Shown: in pieces, positions 1-10,989 of the stretch
How the letters are laid out: each line of letters begins with the position of its first letter
Numbering within the stretch: position 1 is the stretch's first letter
Source of the DNA: Pyrrhosoma nymphula
Taxonomy: Eukaryota > Arthropoda > Insecta > Odonata > Coenagrionidae
Direction: 5' to 3'
Length of the DNA: 64,000 nucleotides
Assembly: GCA_963573305.1 (NCBI GenBank)
Contig: OY754333.1
Span: 21,821,013 to 21,885,012, forward strand
Notes under the pieces: model-generated
Told to the model about the DNA's origin: nothing
The model's database searches: none
The model's input: only the letters and a program-made list of their open reading frames with translations
Made by a program: the position numbers and the translations under genes

Positions 1-64
1 GTTCCGTGAGCGCGTGGTGCTATTCGCAACACGCAAATCTCTCCACACTCGGACTCGGGATCTC

Positions 65-621
65 TTAAGGTAGTTAGAGCGAAAAATCACTTCACCTAGA
101 ATTTCACTTCATTTTAAAGAAAAAACTCTCGAAGAAAATGATGTAAAAATACTAATCCCTTGCCGAATCCCTTTTCGAACAACTTGCCAAAAAAAAGGTA
201 AGCTGTTTTGCATGTGATACATTACGGCTGTGCGCTCCAGAGGGAGAAAATTAAAAAAAAAGGAATTTACAACACCTATATTTCGTAAAAAACTAACGGT
301 GTTTGGTTTGTATATTTTCTCAACTATTTATAAAAACTAATCTATTACTCACCGCAGTAATTTTTATAGAATCGCAACAAAAAAACCCTGCTGTTTTGAA
401 GGATTTTTAGCCGTGCGGAGTGAAAAAATGAGTCAAGTGAGAGACTTATGTAGCTTTTTTTAAATTAATTACTGAGTATTGTTTTCATATGTAACTATAT
501 TTTTGTGACATTAATACTACAATAGTTATTACATACTACTTGTAGACGCTGAAATTAAAACATAATATTAGAATATGGGTTATATTATGACTAGGGAACT
601 ATCTCGCTCAAACTACCCTAA
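65..621 (+). mobile_element. TTAA-flanked MITE, family A, copy 1
   Basis: Non-autonomous DNA element of about 550 bp. It begins GGTAGTTAGAGCG after TTAA (65-68) and ends with the inverse, CGCTCAAACTACC, before CTAA (618-621), so the TTAA target site has one change. The interior matches the arms of the elements at 19 kb and 28 kb, including the landmarks GTGCGCTCCAGAGG and GAGTCAAGTGAGAGAC. No transposase is present. TTAA targets are known for piggyBac and some Sola elements, but the ends start GG rather than the usual piggyBac CCC, so the superfamily is open. Confidence 0.8.
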
Positions 622-847
622 ACGCTGGTTTCCCATTGGGACCATTTTCTGGAAGCTTAACGAATTTCGAATGCGAAATATGAGCACTAATTTTGAATTT
701 TTGTTTCCATTGCACAGGTATATAGGTCTTGAACTCTTCGGATTGTTGTCATGTTAGTCTGGTTCAAGAATAGGTTATTATTATCAGGGTAATGTACTGG
801 TCAATGTAGATTTTTAATGTGAGTATAATTCCCCTAGGTTTTTCATT

Positions 848-1035
848 CTAAGGCCCCTATCTCCTTACGCAATATATTTCTTAATCTCAACAAACGTCTT
901 ACCTCTCTTCATCCCGTCCATAAAGCCTATTTCTTTTCTTCCGAGAGTAGGCTGCAGGCGATTGAAAGGTGGACAAACGAGGATGTGCTCGGTATGGTGG
1001 GTGAGGAAACGTCTGGGGGAGATAAGGAGGATACC
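848..1035. mobile_element. Two RTE-like LINE tail fragments in opposite orientation
   Basis: Positions 848-940 match, on the minus strand, the C-terminal coding end of the RTE-like LINE (the part encoding ...GFMDGMKKG). Positions 944-1035 match the plus strand of the same family slightly further upstream (RLQA...WTNEDVLGMVGEE). The two pieces meet head to head with almost no spacer. Both are too decayed to encode protein. Confidence 0.6.
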
Positions 1036-1614
1036 AATTGCTAAATCCTCTTGAAAAGCTCAATCATCGTGAGTAGCTATAGAGAGCGTCTTTGTGGAAG
1101 CATAGAGCAATATTTCAGTTAAAGTCAGGGACCATCTATATTCTGATCGCTTGCACGTTAAATTAATTTTGTGCGTATTGATGTTTCGAGTGATCATTAT
1201 CACTTCGGTGGTAAAATAAGAAGCAGTTCGACTCGTCTGCACTTGTGGCGTGACACAAGGCATGGCAGTGGACCAGTTTGTTTTGATAACACCTCCAACA
1301 GTATTTTCAAGCTAGTTTGAATATGGTGGTTACGGATCGGAAGTTACTCTGTCACTTTTCAGTCTTAAACAATGGTATTATGTGATTGATAAGGAACCCC
1401 GACAAAAATATATTTTATACTCCAATGATCTGGTGACAATATATTAGTTTTCAATGAAGCATTTTCTGGATAAATATGGAGTAATTATCGGAACACAATA
1501 CATAAAAGAAGAACCAGATGGATTGGACACAATGAGTTTGTGAAGAATGTAATTTTTAAAAAATAGTGGGAAAAGTCTAAGGAGGAAGGACCAGAGATAG
1601 GTACATACATAGAC

Positions 1615-2069
1615 CACTGGCGGCCCCAAGGGGTAGGGGAAATTAACCCCCCCTCCCCAAATTCCCGTAGAATTTCTCTTCCATAGACAAATTAAAAGCC
1701 TACATTGTTTTGTTGTTTTTCTTTCATTTAAATTTTAGTTATTTTTCTTTAAATCCAGTTAAATTGTATATAAACTAAAACTGTTTTTAAAACCACAAGC
1801 TAAATGCGAATGTATGTCAAAATAATTTTGGAATTAGTCGAAACTTGGTGGTATTCTAAAAGGGAAATATGAATTTAGTAAAAAACTTGCTCTTCCTTAA
1901 AGGTAAACTTTTGTTTCATTATAACGCGCCATTTTGCACATAGTTTGTTACGAATTTCCGAGACGAGACCCATGAACCCCCGTTTTCCTGGGGGGTATTC
2001 CATATCCCCAAGAGTCACTGCTGCCCCCTTCTCCTCCCCACCCGAACCCCTGGTCTGACGCCGCCCCTG
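1615..2069. mobile_element. hAT-like MITE with degenerate 8-bp target duplication
   Basis: The left end reads CACTGGCGGCCCCAAGGGG and the right end, inverted, reads CAGGGGCGGCGTCAGACC, which are imperfect terminal inverted repeats of the CAGNGGCGGC hAT style. The flanking 8-mers acatagac (1607-1614) and tcacagac (2070-2077) agree at 6 of 8 positions, as expected for an old hAT target duplication. No coding potential. An alternative is chance similarity of C/G-rich ends. Confidence 0.5.
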
Positions 2070-2333
2070 TCACAGACCAAATAAAGAGGAAATTACACAA
2101 GACCTAGAAGGGAGTAAGGGAACTAGCATGAGATAGGGAAAAGAATGGAGGGCTGCAGTCAACCTGTCTTTGAGGATTGAAGGAACGATGAGATCGAAAA
2201 ATAAAATATATAAAGTGAAGGACGTCACCATTCCTCAATAATGACAATGTAAGTTGAGGCTAAAAAATCGATTTTCGAAATCTATTCTCAGCGCTAAATG
2301 TTAGATTACCCGCACGATTTGATAACCCCTGGT

Positions 2334-2442
2334 TATAAATGAAAATGACTGACCCCACCTGATGATGGTGTTGTACACTGAAACCGGTCGTTGTTTAAAT
2401 ATATTCTTGTGGAAAATTGCCAGTCATTTTCATTTATGATGT
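2334..2442. repeat. Short foldback repeat with CTGATGA...GAAAC hairpin
   Basis: Arms ATAAATGAAAATGACTG (about 2335-2351) and CAGTCATTTTCATTTAT (2421-2437) are inverted copies. Between them lies CTGATGA, one base, a GGTGT/ACACT stem, then GAAACCGG (2359-2387). The same core recurs in other foldback repeats in this window. Confidence 0.6.
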
Positions 2443-2595
2443 TATTCCATAAAATTAAGCCTGAAACTACAACTTTTATTTTAACCCCTGGTTATTTTCT
2501 CGCAGATTGATGTAGATATGATTTCTTTTCTACGTATGGAAATATGGAGGCATGCAATCGGGGGTACTTTTGATAGAGGTTCTTAGTGGTTGGGG

Positions 2596-2618
2596 TTAAG
2601 GTGGTTGGGGCGATTTTT
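2596..2618 (+). repeat. Solo terminal end of MITE family C
   Basis: TTAAGGTGGTTGGGGCGATT matches the termini of the 31.2-kb MITE family C element. No matching inverted end was found nearby, so this is an end fragment or a much diverged copy. The region to 2960 shows nothing else. Confidence 0.4.
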
Positions 2619-2964
2619 GTTTATGTACTGATTTGCGTAAAACTTGTTATCCGCGTTCTTTGATAGTGATATCTATACATTAAAGTGAAAAATATTACAT
2701 CATACCGATTTGATTTCTTGACAATTCAATGCTATTTTTACTCGCAGCCTTATGGCACATGACATGCATCTCGTAATAATTCATTTCACATTCCCAGATT
2801 TTCTCCTAAACGCGAAATTGTACATTTCTTATTTTTTTTATTGTTGCTAACAAATATCAAGGAGTCACGACAAGCCCAATTTTCCAAAAAATTATTTTTC
2901 AATATAATTTTGTCTAAATTTCAAATTCCGCTCCGGAAACTATCCATAGCATGTTTCATTCATT

Positions 2965-4905
2965 CATTATAGTAATCTACCGGTTAGAGGTAGGTTATGA
3001 TGAAAGTAGGAGAATCTCCAACGGACTCTTACACGTGCCGTGCCCTTTATAACTCTGGTATTTCTTTCTTCATCTCAGCATAAGGCCTACCTTTCTTCAT
3101 CCCATCCATAAAACCTAATCTCTTTCTTCCCCTTCCCCGCTTACCTAACATCCTTCCCTCTATCTTGGCCTTCAGCAAACCATCGTCCCTCATTACCCCT
3201 TCCAGCCACCTACCCTGTCTTCCCCTAATCTCACCCATAAGTTTCCTCTCCTCGCACACCATGTCAAGCACTTCCTCATTTGTCCTCACTTTCCGTCCAA
3301 CGCACCTTCTCCATCCTCCTCCACACCCACATCTCGAAAAGCCTTCAGCCTATTTTCGTCTTCCTTTCTCAAGGTCCACGTTTCTGCCCCATACAACTCC
3401 ACACTCCATATCAAGCTCTTCACCAGCCTCTTTTTTACATCTTTACCTAAGGTCCCCGTCATCAGCTCCCTTCTATTATTGAACACTTCCTTCGCTAGCG
3501 CTATTCTCCTCCTAATGTCATTGCTACTATGTCCTGTTTCTTCTAGCGCACTACCCAAGTAATTAAATTGTTCTACTTGCTCCAGTTTGTGATTTCCTAC
3601 TCTTATCAACAGCTTCGCTTTCTTTGTCCTAGAGATTCTCATAACTTTTGTTTTCTTATTATTTATCATCATTTTGTATTTCTGACACTGCTTTTCCAGT
3701 GCATCTACTAAAGTTTGCAGTCCTTTCGATGACCGACTGACCAACGCCTGGTCGTCTGCGAATCTAACCGACTTTATCCACTGGCCTCCTACTTTCATTC
3801 TTACATCTAGCTCATCCCATGCCTCTCTTACCATTTCCTCAGCATAGATGTGAAAAAGTAAAGGCGACAACGGGCACCCTTGCCGCACCCCGCGACCTAT
3901 AACTGCCCACCCTGATTCACCGTCAGCTACCCTTACCTGAGCTCTCGGCCCCATATATAAGTTTCGGATGAGTCTTCTATCACACCAATCTATTTCTATT
4001 TTCCCCAGTATCTGCATTAGTTTCTCCCAGTTTACTCTGTCAAACGCCTTTTCGAAATCTACATAGCAAGCGAAAACATCCTGATTATGCTCTATGTTTC
4101 TATCTATAAGTGTCCTTATTACCGCAATCGAGTCTATGGTTGCCCTCTCCTTCCTGAACCCAAATTAGTCATCGCCTAAATAGCAGTTTGCTCTGCTCTC
4201 CAACCTTCTATTTAGTATTCTAAGCAACACATTTGCTGCGTGCGAAATTAAACTGATTGTTCTATACTCCTCGCATTCTGACGCTTTCTTCTTCTTCGGG
4301 ATAGGTATTAATACTGTTTTCACGAAATCCTCTGGCCATACTCCTTCCTCGTAGATCCTGCGAATAAGTTCGAAAAACGATTTTCTCCACTTACTACCTA
4401 GACTCTTCAGTAGCTTCGAAGGTAGGTTATCGGTTCCCACGGCTTTTCTACCCTTCATCTCTCTTATTGCCCTCTCTATTTCACGGACAAGTAACTCTTG
4501 TCCGAGATTATCCTTATCTATTGTTCCTTCATCCTCTAGATCTAGGCTAAGGGGTCTATTCTCGCTGCCATATAGCTCCTCTACGTATTCTCTCCATCTT
4601 TCTTGGATATCTTCCTGTTCGATTAATATCTTCCCTTATTTGTCCATTACATTTGGTATCATATGACCTCTCTTACCACCCGATAACATATTCACCTTGG
4701 CGTACAAAGCGCCCACTTCCCCCTCCTCCTGCATCTTTTCCATTTCCTCACATTGTCCCTTCCACCAGTTTTCTTTTGCCCGATTGGTCACTCGCCTGAG
4801 TTTATTATTCAATTCCTTGTACTTCCTCTTGCCTACGTCGGTGTTCACGTTTTTCCATATCCTGCTCTCCTCCAAAACTCACCCTCAGCATCCTCCCATA
4901 TCTTC
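2965..4905 (-). mobile_element. RTE-like non-LTR retrotransposon, 5'-truncated, copy A
   Basis: A LINE of nearly 2 kb on the minus strand. Its 3' end (2965-3045) matches the 3' ends of the copies at 25.2 kb and 55.7 kb, which all share the block CTACCGGTTA. The 5' end stops around 4905 within the linker between endonuclease and reverse transcriptase, so it is 5'-truncated as is usual for target-primed elements. Downstream lie short ATTC repeats (2955-2966). The C-terminal region (ETWTLRKEDENRLKAFE..., ...RQGRWLEGVMRDDG..., GKRGRGRKR) is typical of RTE/BovB-like LINEs; the exact clade is inferred. Confidence 0.85.
3047..4875 (-). pseudogene. Reverse transcriptase of RTE-like LINE (copy A), broken
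   Basis: Would copy element RNA into DNA at the target site. Reading along the minus strand: linker region 4875-4636 (ending ...IPNVMDK); RT start 4458 (GRKAVGTDNLPSKLLK, LIPIPKKK); then DFEKAFDRV carrying the first catalytic Asp near 4050; RQGCPLSPLLF near 3890; and VRFADD with the paired catalytic Asps near 3770. Defects are few: an in-frame TAA at 4165-4167, where the context (GDD-stop-FGFRKERAT) suggests a former CAA, and a one-base insertion near 3340 that shifts the tail into another frame (3289-3047). The catalytic residues are intact, so this is a fairly young dead copy. Confidence 0.85.
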
Positions 4906-5084
4906 AGAAATAACATGTGTGAGGGAAATATAATTTTCTGAATGCTTTATTAACACCTTCTGATGCTACATCGAAATTTCTTTGCTTCAGGCCACCTTTG
5001 ATTTCTTCAAACAAATTTATATTTTCATTACATGAATCGACATAAACTTGATTAAGAGTTTCTCAATAATATTAAAGGCAATAT

Positions 5085-5515
5085 CGAGGGGCCTGCCCCT
5101 TAAATAGGTCGAGTTTTATCGGTACTGCTGGGAAACTGCAGGCTTATATGTGCAATTTTACCCGTGGTATCATATGCCGCCCACGGTACACAAACTTTGA
5201 TTCACGGGGCCGATCTCGCAAAGGAGTGTATACTACCACTGGGGCAATTATCTGAAGAGGCGACAGAAGCACGAAATAAAGACATAAGGAATTTTCGTGA
5301 GCATTTCTCCAGAAAAACATCCAGAGTGGCCACCAATCAGGATTTATTTCAGAAACCTTACCTCAGATCCTCTAATTTCCAGCTGCTTTCAAGTTCTTCC
5401 TAAGAAATCCACAGGCTTGCCAAAGAAAGTGAAAGAGCTACTCTTATTGAGTGAAACGGAAAAAGACCTGATTTATTCAGACAGTGATGATAGTGAATAT
5501 TCAGATGGTGAATAA
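5085..5515 (+). pseudogene. C-terminal relic of an unclassified transposase-like protein
   Basis: Three frames together give one continuous protein end: about 5085-5210 (ETAGLYVQFYPWYHMPPTVHKL), 5190-5340 (LIHGADLAKECILPLGQLSEEATEARNKDIRNFREHFSRKTSRVATNQDLF), then 5360-5515 (SDPLISS, LPKKVKELL, ending in an acidic stretch rich in Asp, Ser and Glu before TAA). From memory this resembles the tail of uncharacterised, multi-copy proteins found in hemipterans and cnidarians that look transposon-derived; I cannot assign a superfamily. At least two frameshifts and an upstream stop make it a pseudogene. Confidence 0.6.
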
Positions 5516-5519
5516 TAGA

Positions 5520-8500
5520 AATAAAAGCAAAAACTGAATTGTGTAGTGCATATTTTGTTACATTTTAAGAAAAACTAAACTTACGTAATCATGATGTAAA
5601 AGGGTTCAGCAAATTATTTCCCTCCACGGTATTTCTCCCAGACACTGAATGAAAAATGACACTGACATTAAAACTACACAAAATAATTAAGCATAGGGAT
5701 CGTAACCCCGGAGATTCCCCGAAAACGTTCCGCGGTGCCAATAAACGACCCTTCGCCGTACGCCCAACCGCAATGCAGGGGGCGGGGGAGTTGCAGCCGT
5801 GCGACACCAGCTGTGGGTTCGTGGCCTCAAAGAGACAATAATCCTGTGTGGTATGCATGCTGTCTCCGTTAAAGTGTACCTATTCGTCAGTAGGCGATGT
5901 CAAGTTGCTAAAAAGAGAAACGCCCGCGGTGCACCCGAAGAAAGCAGTCTTTCAGTAACTCCTAAACCTTAATCCTATGTGACTAAATACGAAATTTTTT
6001 CCACAATTTCTCCAAAATATAATAGATGGAGGGTCTTTTCAACGCTTGTGTCTCTAAAATCTCCATAGCGGAGTGGATGTGGCTACAATCCATTCCACAC
6101 ACTTGCCGCGCCACCTTACTCCCCGTTGCAGGCGGGTTGGACTAGACTCGACCGCGCGATCGAAAAATGGATGTGAAATTCGGTGTTGCAAACGGTCGCA
6201 GCATAACTCATCGGATTCACACTGTAGAAGCTTTCTAGAGTTTCCCCATATAAGTTACATTGCGATGCTCGGCGATGCAAATAACTATTTCTCTACATGT
6301 ATTAAAAAAATGACCAAAAATGAGGGTCTGCCATTTTGTTTAATATATTTGGTAAATAATGACAAAAAAGTAAGTAGACTACATTAAAACATAGATAAAA
6401 ATTGTTTCATTTAACTGCATCACTTTTTATTCCAATTATTTACCCATAAAGGTTTAGAAAGGGCTTGATTTAGAATATTTCGTGAGAAAATTGAGTGTAG
6501 ACAATTTTTGCGAATTTTGTGCAACTTTGACCTCATGCAAAATGTTAATTGTAAAGTACTAAGGAAAATTTGTTGCGTCATCAAATGCACATGTCTTTTG
6601 AATATATTTATGCCAAGTTTCAGCTTCCTGGCTTGAAAAAATAACTTTTTGACTTTTGGCCAGCTTTTTTCGATTTCATCCCACTGTGCGACTGACAGAC
6701 CGGCCAGGCTGGGGCGGCGGTTTCATTAATGGCGAAGAAGATGGCTTGTGGGGAGGGAAGGGGGGTGTAGAGGAGGGTGTGTGAACTCTTAATTGCTTTT
6801 TCATTTTCTTATTCCAAGGCGAGCCGTCAAAAAAAATATAATTTTTTTAACAGTCGTAAAATTTACCGACCGACTTCCTTCCCGTATCCATCATTCTCTT
6901 TTCACGTCTTTTTTCCAATGGCTCTTTTAGAAAAGGAGGACGATGGGATCAAAATGGATTTTGTCAAGAGCAACGATGGATTTGTGATATCGTGATCGTG
7001 ATATCGTGGCTACTAGTTGATATTTCCTTCACAACATGAAGTTAATTAGTAATGTTTAGTCGTGTGTATCTTTGTATTCCGTCACGTCAAAAGAACGTCG
7101 GTATTCATCCCGTACTAAGTGAGAAGAGTACATTAACGAATATTAACAATGAAAAACCCACATAACGCTATCTGAAGTATTACAGAAACCTCGACAACAA
7201 ATTGTGAGAGATCTGTAAAAATTCTAACCACAGTTAAATTTATTTTGAGCGAAAAACTAATTCCATGCAACGATGAATCCTTGGGGCTTATTTTGTAATC
7301 TCACTTAAGTGAGAATACGTCATAAAATACGGAAAATTACGTCATTTTTCGTAGTTCCGCTCCGCCACCCAGGCGGCGTGACCATCTTCGGCTATCAAGT
7401 GGTGATCGGGCGGTCTTTTATTTGATTCATCCGCTCTTTCGACCCTTGATCCGTATCTTTCGACTCTTCTCCCGTTTCATTTGCCTTCGCATTTCATTAG
7501 TGCCATCTCACCTGTCGTAAGGAACGTGAAATGGAGCCACCATCGGAACTTGGTCGATCGTGAGCCGGTCATTAGAAGAGCGAAACGGGTCTCCCGCCTT
7601 CCCGCAAAGAGTCATTGAAAAGGTGAGATGACAAAATAACCCCCGAGATTACAAATTAACCCCCGGAGTCGTTACGCTACGACGGATAAGCTCACAATCC
7701 GATTAAAACAAACAAAAGAATGGAGTGAATGGAACGAATCTTTGAACTCGTTCTTCTTGGTGAACGATCCGGAGAAAGGAATGAAACTCCCTATCAGCAT
7801 GTGGATCTTCGCAGAAATGCAGCTCGCCACTTCTTCGGACGCAAATAAACGTCCTCCTTACAAAACACCACGCCCCCTATCTAGTCCACCCCCACTTCCC
7901 TTCACACTCCTCCACCCACACATCTCACACCCCCCCCTCGTCCTAAAATCCTCCGCTTCGGAATAGACCAGACCATGACGTCATCTCATCCGTACTCCTG
8001 CACTCGTCTTGGCTCTGTTCCCCTACTTTTCCAACTCATCCCATTCCGAAAATATTTATTATCTCTTCTCTTGCCTCATCTCTTAGCCATTGCCAGCGTA
8101 AGTACACGCTTAAAAAGTTACATATTTATCTGAGTACGAGGTAGGTGCCTCAAAGCCTGATGTCCTACTAAAAGGACAATGATTTTATATTTATAAGATA
8201 GCGAGAGCAAACACTATGCAAGTAGTTTTAATTGACTAATAGTAAAACCCACTGTTTTCTCATTAAAATTGTATAGATGAAGGTGTGGGGCGTATAAAAA
8301 GTGCAATTATTAAATAAAACTTAGTACTACATGCTAAACTAATAAAAAAACTAAGTATGTACCTACATGCGACTCATGACGAGCTCCTTGCAGCTATCTT
8401 AATGGTCGTTCTTGAATTTGAGAGTATGTCATCTGGTGACGCACCTATCTAAGAATTACATGTAGAGAAGAATGATCCACTACTAGAAAGCCAGGTTCTC

Positions 8501-8620
8501 GAGGATTTGGCGTGCATTGTCGAAGATAAATAACGTAGAAAAGTCCATGTTCTAATAATATGACGCCAGGGCCGAAAGGGTTAAGGTACCTAGTATGGAT
8601 TGGTAAAGTCGTGATGTCAA
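5520..8620. other. No gene recognised
   Basis: Mixed-composition DNA. A GC-richer patch lies at about 5700-5830. TCTCACTTAAGTGAGA near 7301-7316 is a perfect short palindrome. A C-rich tract lies at 7855-7945. Small open frames show no recognisable domain and no biased codon use. Nothing here supports a gene. Confidence 0.5.
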
Positions 8621-8625
8621 ATTAT

Positions 8626-8710
8626 TTCACAAACAAAATTCTCCTGTGTATTTAGCATCGGCTTCGCATTTATTTGGAAAAGAATACCATGGTAACCATT
8701 GCGGTAGATG
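8626..8710 (-). repeat. Dispersed repeat, copy 1
   Basis: The segment around GCATTTATTTGGAAAAGAAT is found inverted at about 14040-14120, including flanking GATTTCGCAT-like and TATTTAGCAT words. It is probably a fragment of an unclassified transposon. No termini were seen. Confidence 0.5.
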
Positions 8711-9457
8711 GAGAGGGCGCTTCATATGTTTGCCGATGCTTGAAGCTGTGACGTGAGCGTGGCTGGTCCGCCATCTTTGTTTTACCCGATTTACCTTAGC
8801 GCTTACGGGCTGACGCAATAATTTTGCGATTTTACGATGGTATCCAACGATAACTAACCTGAAATGATGATGGTTTCGCATGCTTAATATTCGTGAAAAG
8901 TAAAAATAAATGGGCCTGTCATGTTTACTTTTTGTATAAAAAGAAGTATTCCCAAATATTCAATCCGTCAAAAATCTCGACGATGATTTTAGGTCTTGAG
9001 CCTGCGGAACTGGCTGAGAACATAGTGGAAGTACGAAATAATCTTGAGTTAAAATGGTATACGGAGCAGTCAATTTGGCCTCCCTATGTATACACTCTGT
9101 TTCATGGAATACACGACAACCAAAGAATTATATTCTGCGGTCAATGCTTTTGTATACGTATCCATGGGGCTGAGGGCTGGTGGTGCCATCTCTCTTTCGC
9201 GCGCAGTAATACTCGAGTAAAAGACGGGATAACTGCTTCCCGCGTAGGGATCCCCTAATCATTTGCCACGCGCTGTGTAATTGCTTTTAATTGCTGCAAT
9301 TTAGATGCTTGGGTGGGTTGTTGTCTAGTCCAACTGGTGATAAGTGCCCGCTTGTCTGCTCCCCTAAAGGACTGTGGCCCAAATAAAAACCCGACATTTT
9401 CATCTTCACGTCTAACACAAAGTGAGAATAATGGTGCAGAATGGTATACTTCGGCGA

Positions 9458-9790
9458 GGTGACTGAAACAGTGACCTCAGGATGTCTATGTATGGGTGGG
9501 TTTACCGTGGCAAGTTTGGTTTTTGTTTGACAGATTGGTTGCTGTTTACATTGGCAACAATACGCTTTTGAAAGCGACTTTCCGCAACTTTTCAAAGTTC
9601 TGCAAGCGGACTTACAGAGGCGATTACACGCGGAATTTACTCAAAGCTCGCATGCTGCAAGTAACTTGCGCAATAAACTTTTCAGTGTAAACCCGCCTTA
9701 ATGTAATTGAGAATAATTGTGCGAAATTATACAACTTCGTCGAGGTGACTGAAACAGTGGCATCAGGGTACCTATGCGTAGGTATCTGTT
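9458..9790. repeat. Direct flanking repeats around a MITE
   Basis: About 50 bases before the MITE (9428-9482, with GGTGACTGAAACAGTG) recur after it (9711-9766) at roughly 80 percent by eye. This is far longer than a normal target duplication. It could be a local duplication that preceded insertion, or an outer repeat into which the MITE inserted. Confidence 0.55.
9495..9697. mobile_element. MITE with GGYGGGTTTAC ends, copy 1
   Basis: It starts GGTGGGTTTACCGTGG and ends with the inverse of GGCGGGTTTACACTG. The interior shares words with the element at 17.5 kb, such as AACTTTTCAAAGTT and GCAAGTAACTTGC-like motifs read inverted. About 200 bp and non-coding. The duplication length is obscured by the surrounding direct repeat. 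Confidence 0.6.
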
Positions 9791-9849
9791 ATAGATGTGT
9801 GTATCGGTGTAAATGAATTACAGATTATTTTTATTTTATTCTTCCTTCC

Positions 9850-10265
9850 TTCTAGTTGGTATGTTGCATGTTTAACTTCGGTAGTCTCCTCTTATGCGTT
9901 CAGAATGCCTCTCCATTGCTTTATGGAGCGTCCCAGGATTCTTTTCCTTGTGGAAACTTGACCCCTGCTATTTTCACTCGCTTATCTTCCTTCATTTTGG
10001 TAATATGCGCATTCCACATTATTTTTAGATTTCTAATTATCGTATAAATACTGTACGACTTGCACATCTCTCTGTTATACTCTTTTTCTTACCTCTAAGC
10101 GTCTTTGTTTTCAATTCATCTCAAGACTGTCATCCCTGAAGCTTCTAGAATTCTTTCTGTGATTTTCGTATCTGGTCTGGTTTCGACGGTGTATTTCATG
10201 AGTCTGAAGACGGTTTTTTTAGATTCTTTCCTCGGTTTACTTTATATTTGAATTTGATAAGCAAC
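9850..10265 (-). mobile_element. LINE reverse transcriptase C-terminal relic
   Basis: Minus-strand frames give the typical post-RT tail of an insect endonuclease-RT LINE: KYTVETRPDTKITERILEASGMTVLR, then REMCK, NNVECAYYQNEGR and ISTRKRILGR-like segments, in the right order but split by stops and frameshifts. The lineage differs from the RTE copies at 3, 25 and 55 kb. No intact protein. Confidence 0.6.
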
Positions 10266-10764
10266 CCAAGGAAGTTGAATGTCTCACAATCATGCGCCTT
10301 TTTCATCAGAGTTTTTGAAAATGTCATGCAAGGCTATAGGTGGGTTTTTCACAACAATGACGTGATGCTGAACTAAGTTATTCTCTTGATGGAAGAAAAT
10401 TATATGTCTGGTACAAGAGCTTACCCCCATTCAAATCATCCAATCGTTCATTTGGTTTAGACAGAAATTGATGTCATCTCGGGAATTCAGAGGTATAGTA
10501 AATGAGTTGCTAGTCGAAAATCCTGCTGAATCGGACTAAAATATTGGTGAAACAGCCAAAAAGTAATGAGCGAAGAAAATAATTAAATATAAATTATATT
10601 TAGCATAGCATAGCACGGCGAAACTGTCGCATAATATTAAATAATTTAATCGCAGAACCAGAAACCTGAATACTATAAATTATATTGTTTCATTTTTTAA
10701 ATCTTTAATGAAAACAATATATACAACTATGGTAAACAATTTACAATATCTAAATTTCAGAGAT

Positions 10765-10985
10765 TTCTTTATATACAACATTTTTGGTGAAGCAGGCCTC
10801 CGCAGGCCGCCTGTTACTAAGCAGTTTCCCTTGTGTGTATTTTGAAAAATGCATACGCCCGCTCCTTGTGTCAGTTAGTGAAGATCGATTATGGGAGCTC
10901 GCGTGCCATCTATTGGCGCACGCTTTAATAACTACGTCTAACAACTGGATCATACGCACGTACGCGTAGCCTTTTTATATGTACA
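10765..10985 (-). repeat. Dispersed 220-bp repeat, copy 1
   Basis: Shared with 15540-15765 and 34255-34505, which lie in the opposite orientation. Landmarks are GCCAATAGATGG, GAGCTCCCATA and a run encoding no protein. One end is rich in CGTACG palindromes. Boundaries and class are unknown; it is compatible with a SINE-like or MITE family. Confidence 0.7.
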
Positions 10986-10989
10986 GTAG

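Noticed and set aside
3165..3482. Plus-strand Ser/Pro-rich frames opposite the LINE
   Set aside because: Shadow of the Lys/Arg/Glu-rich LINE C-terminus; the same shadow appears at 25.4 kb and 55.4 kb.
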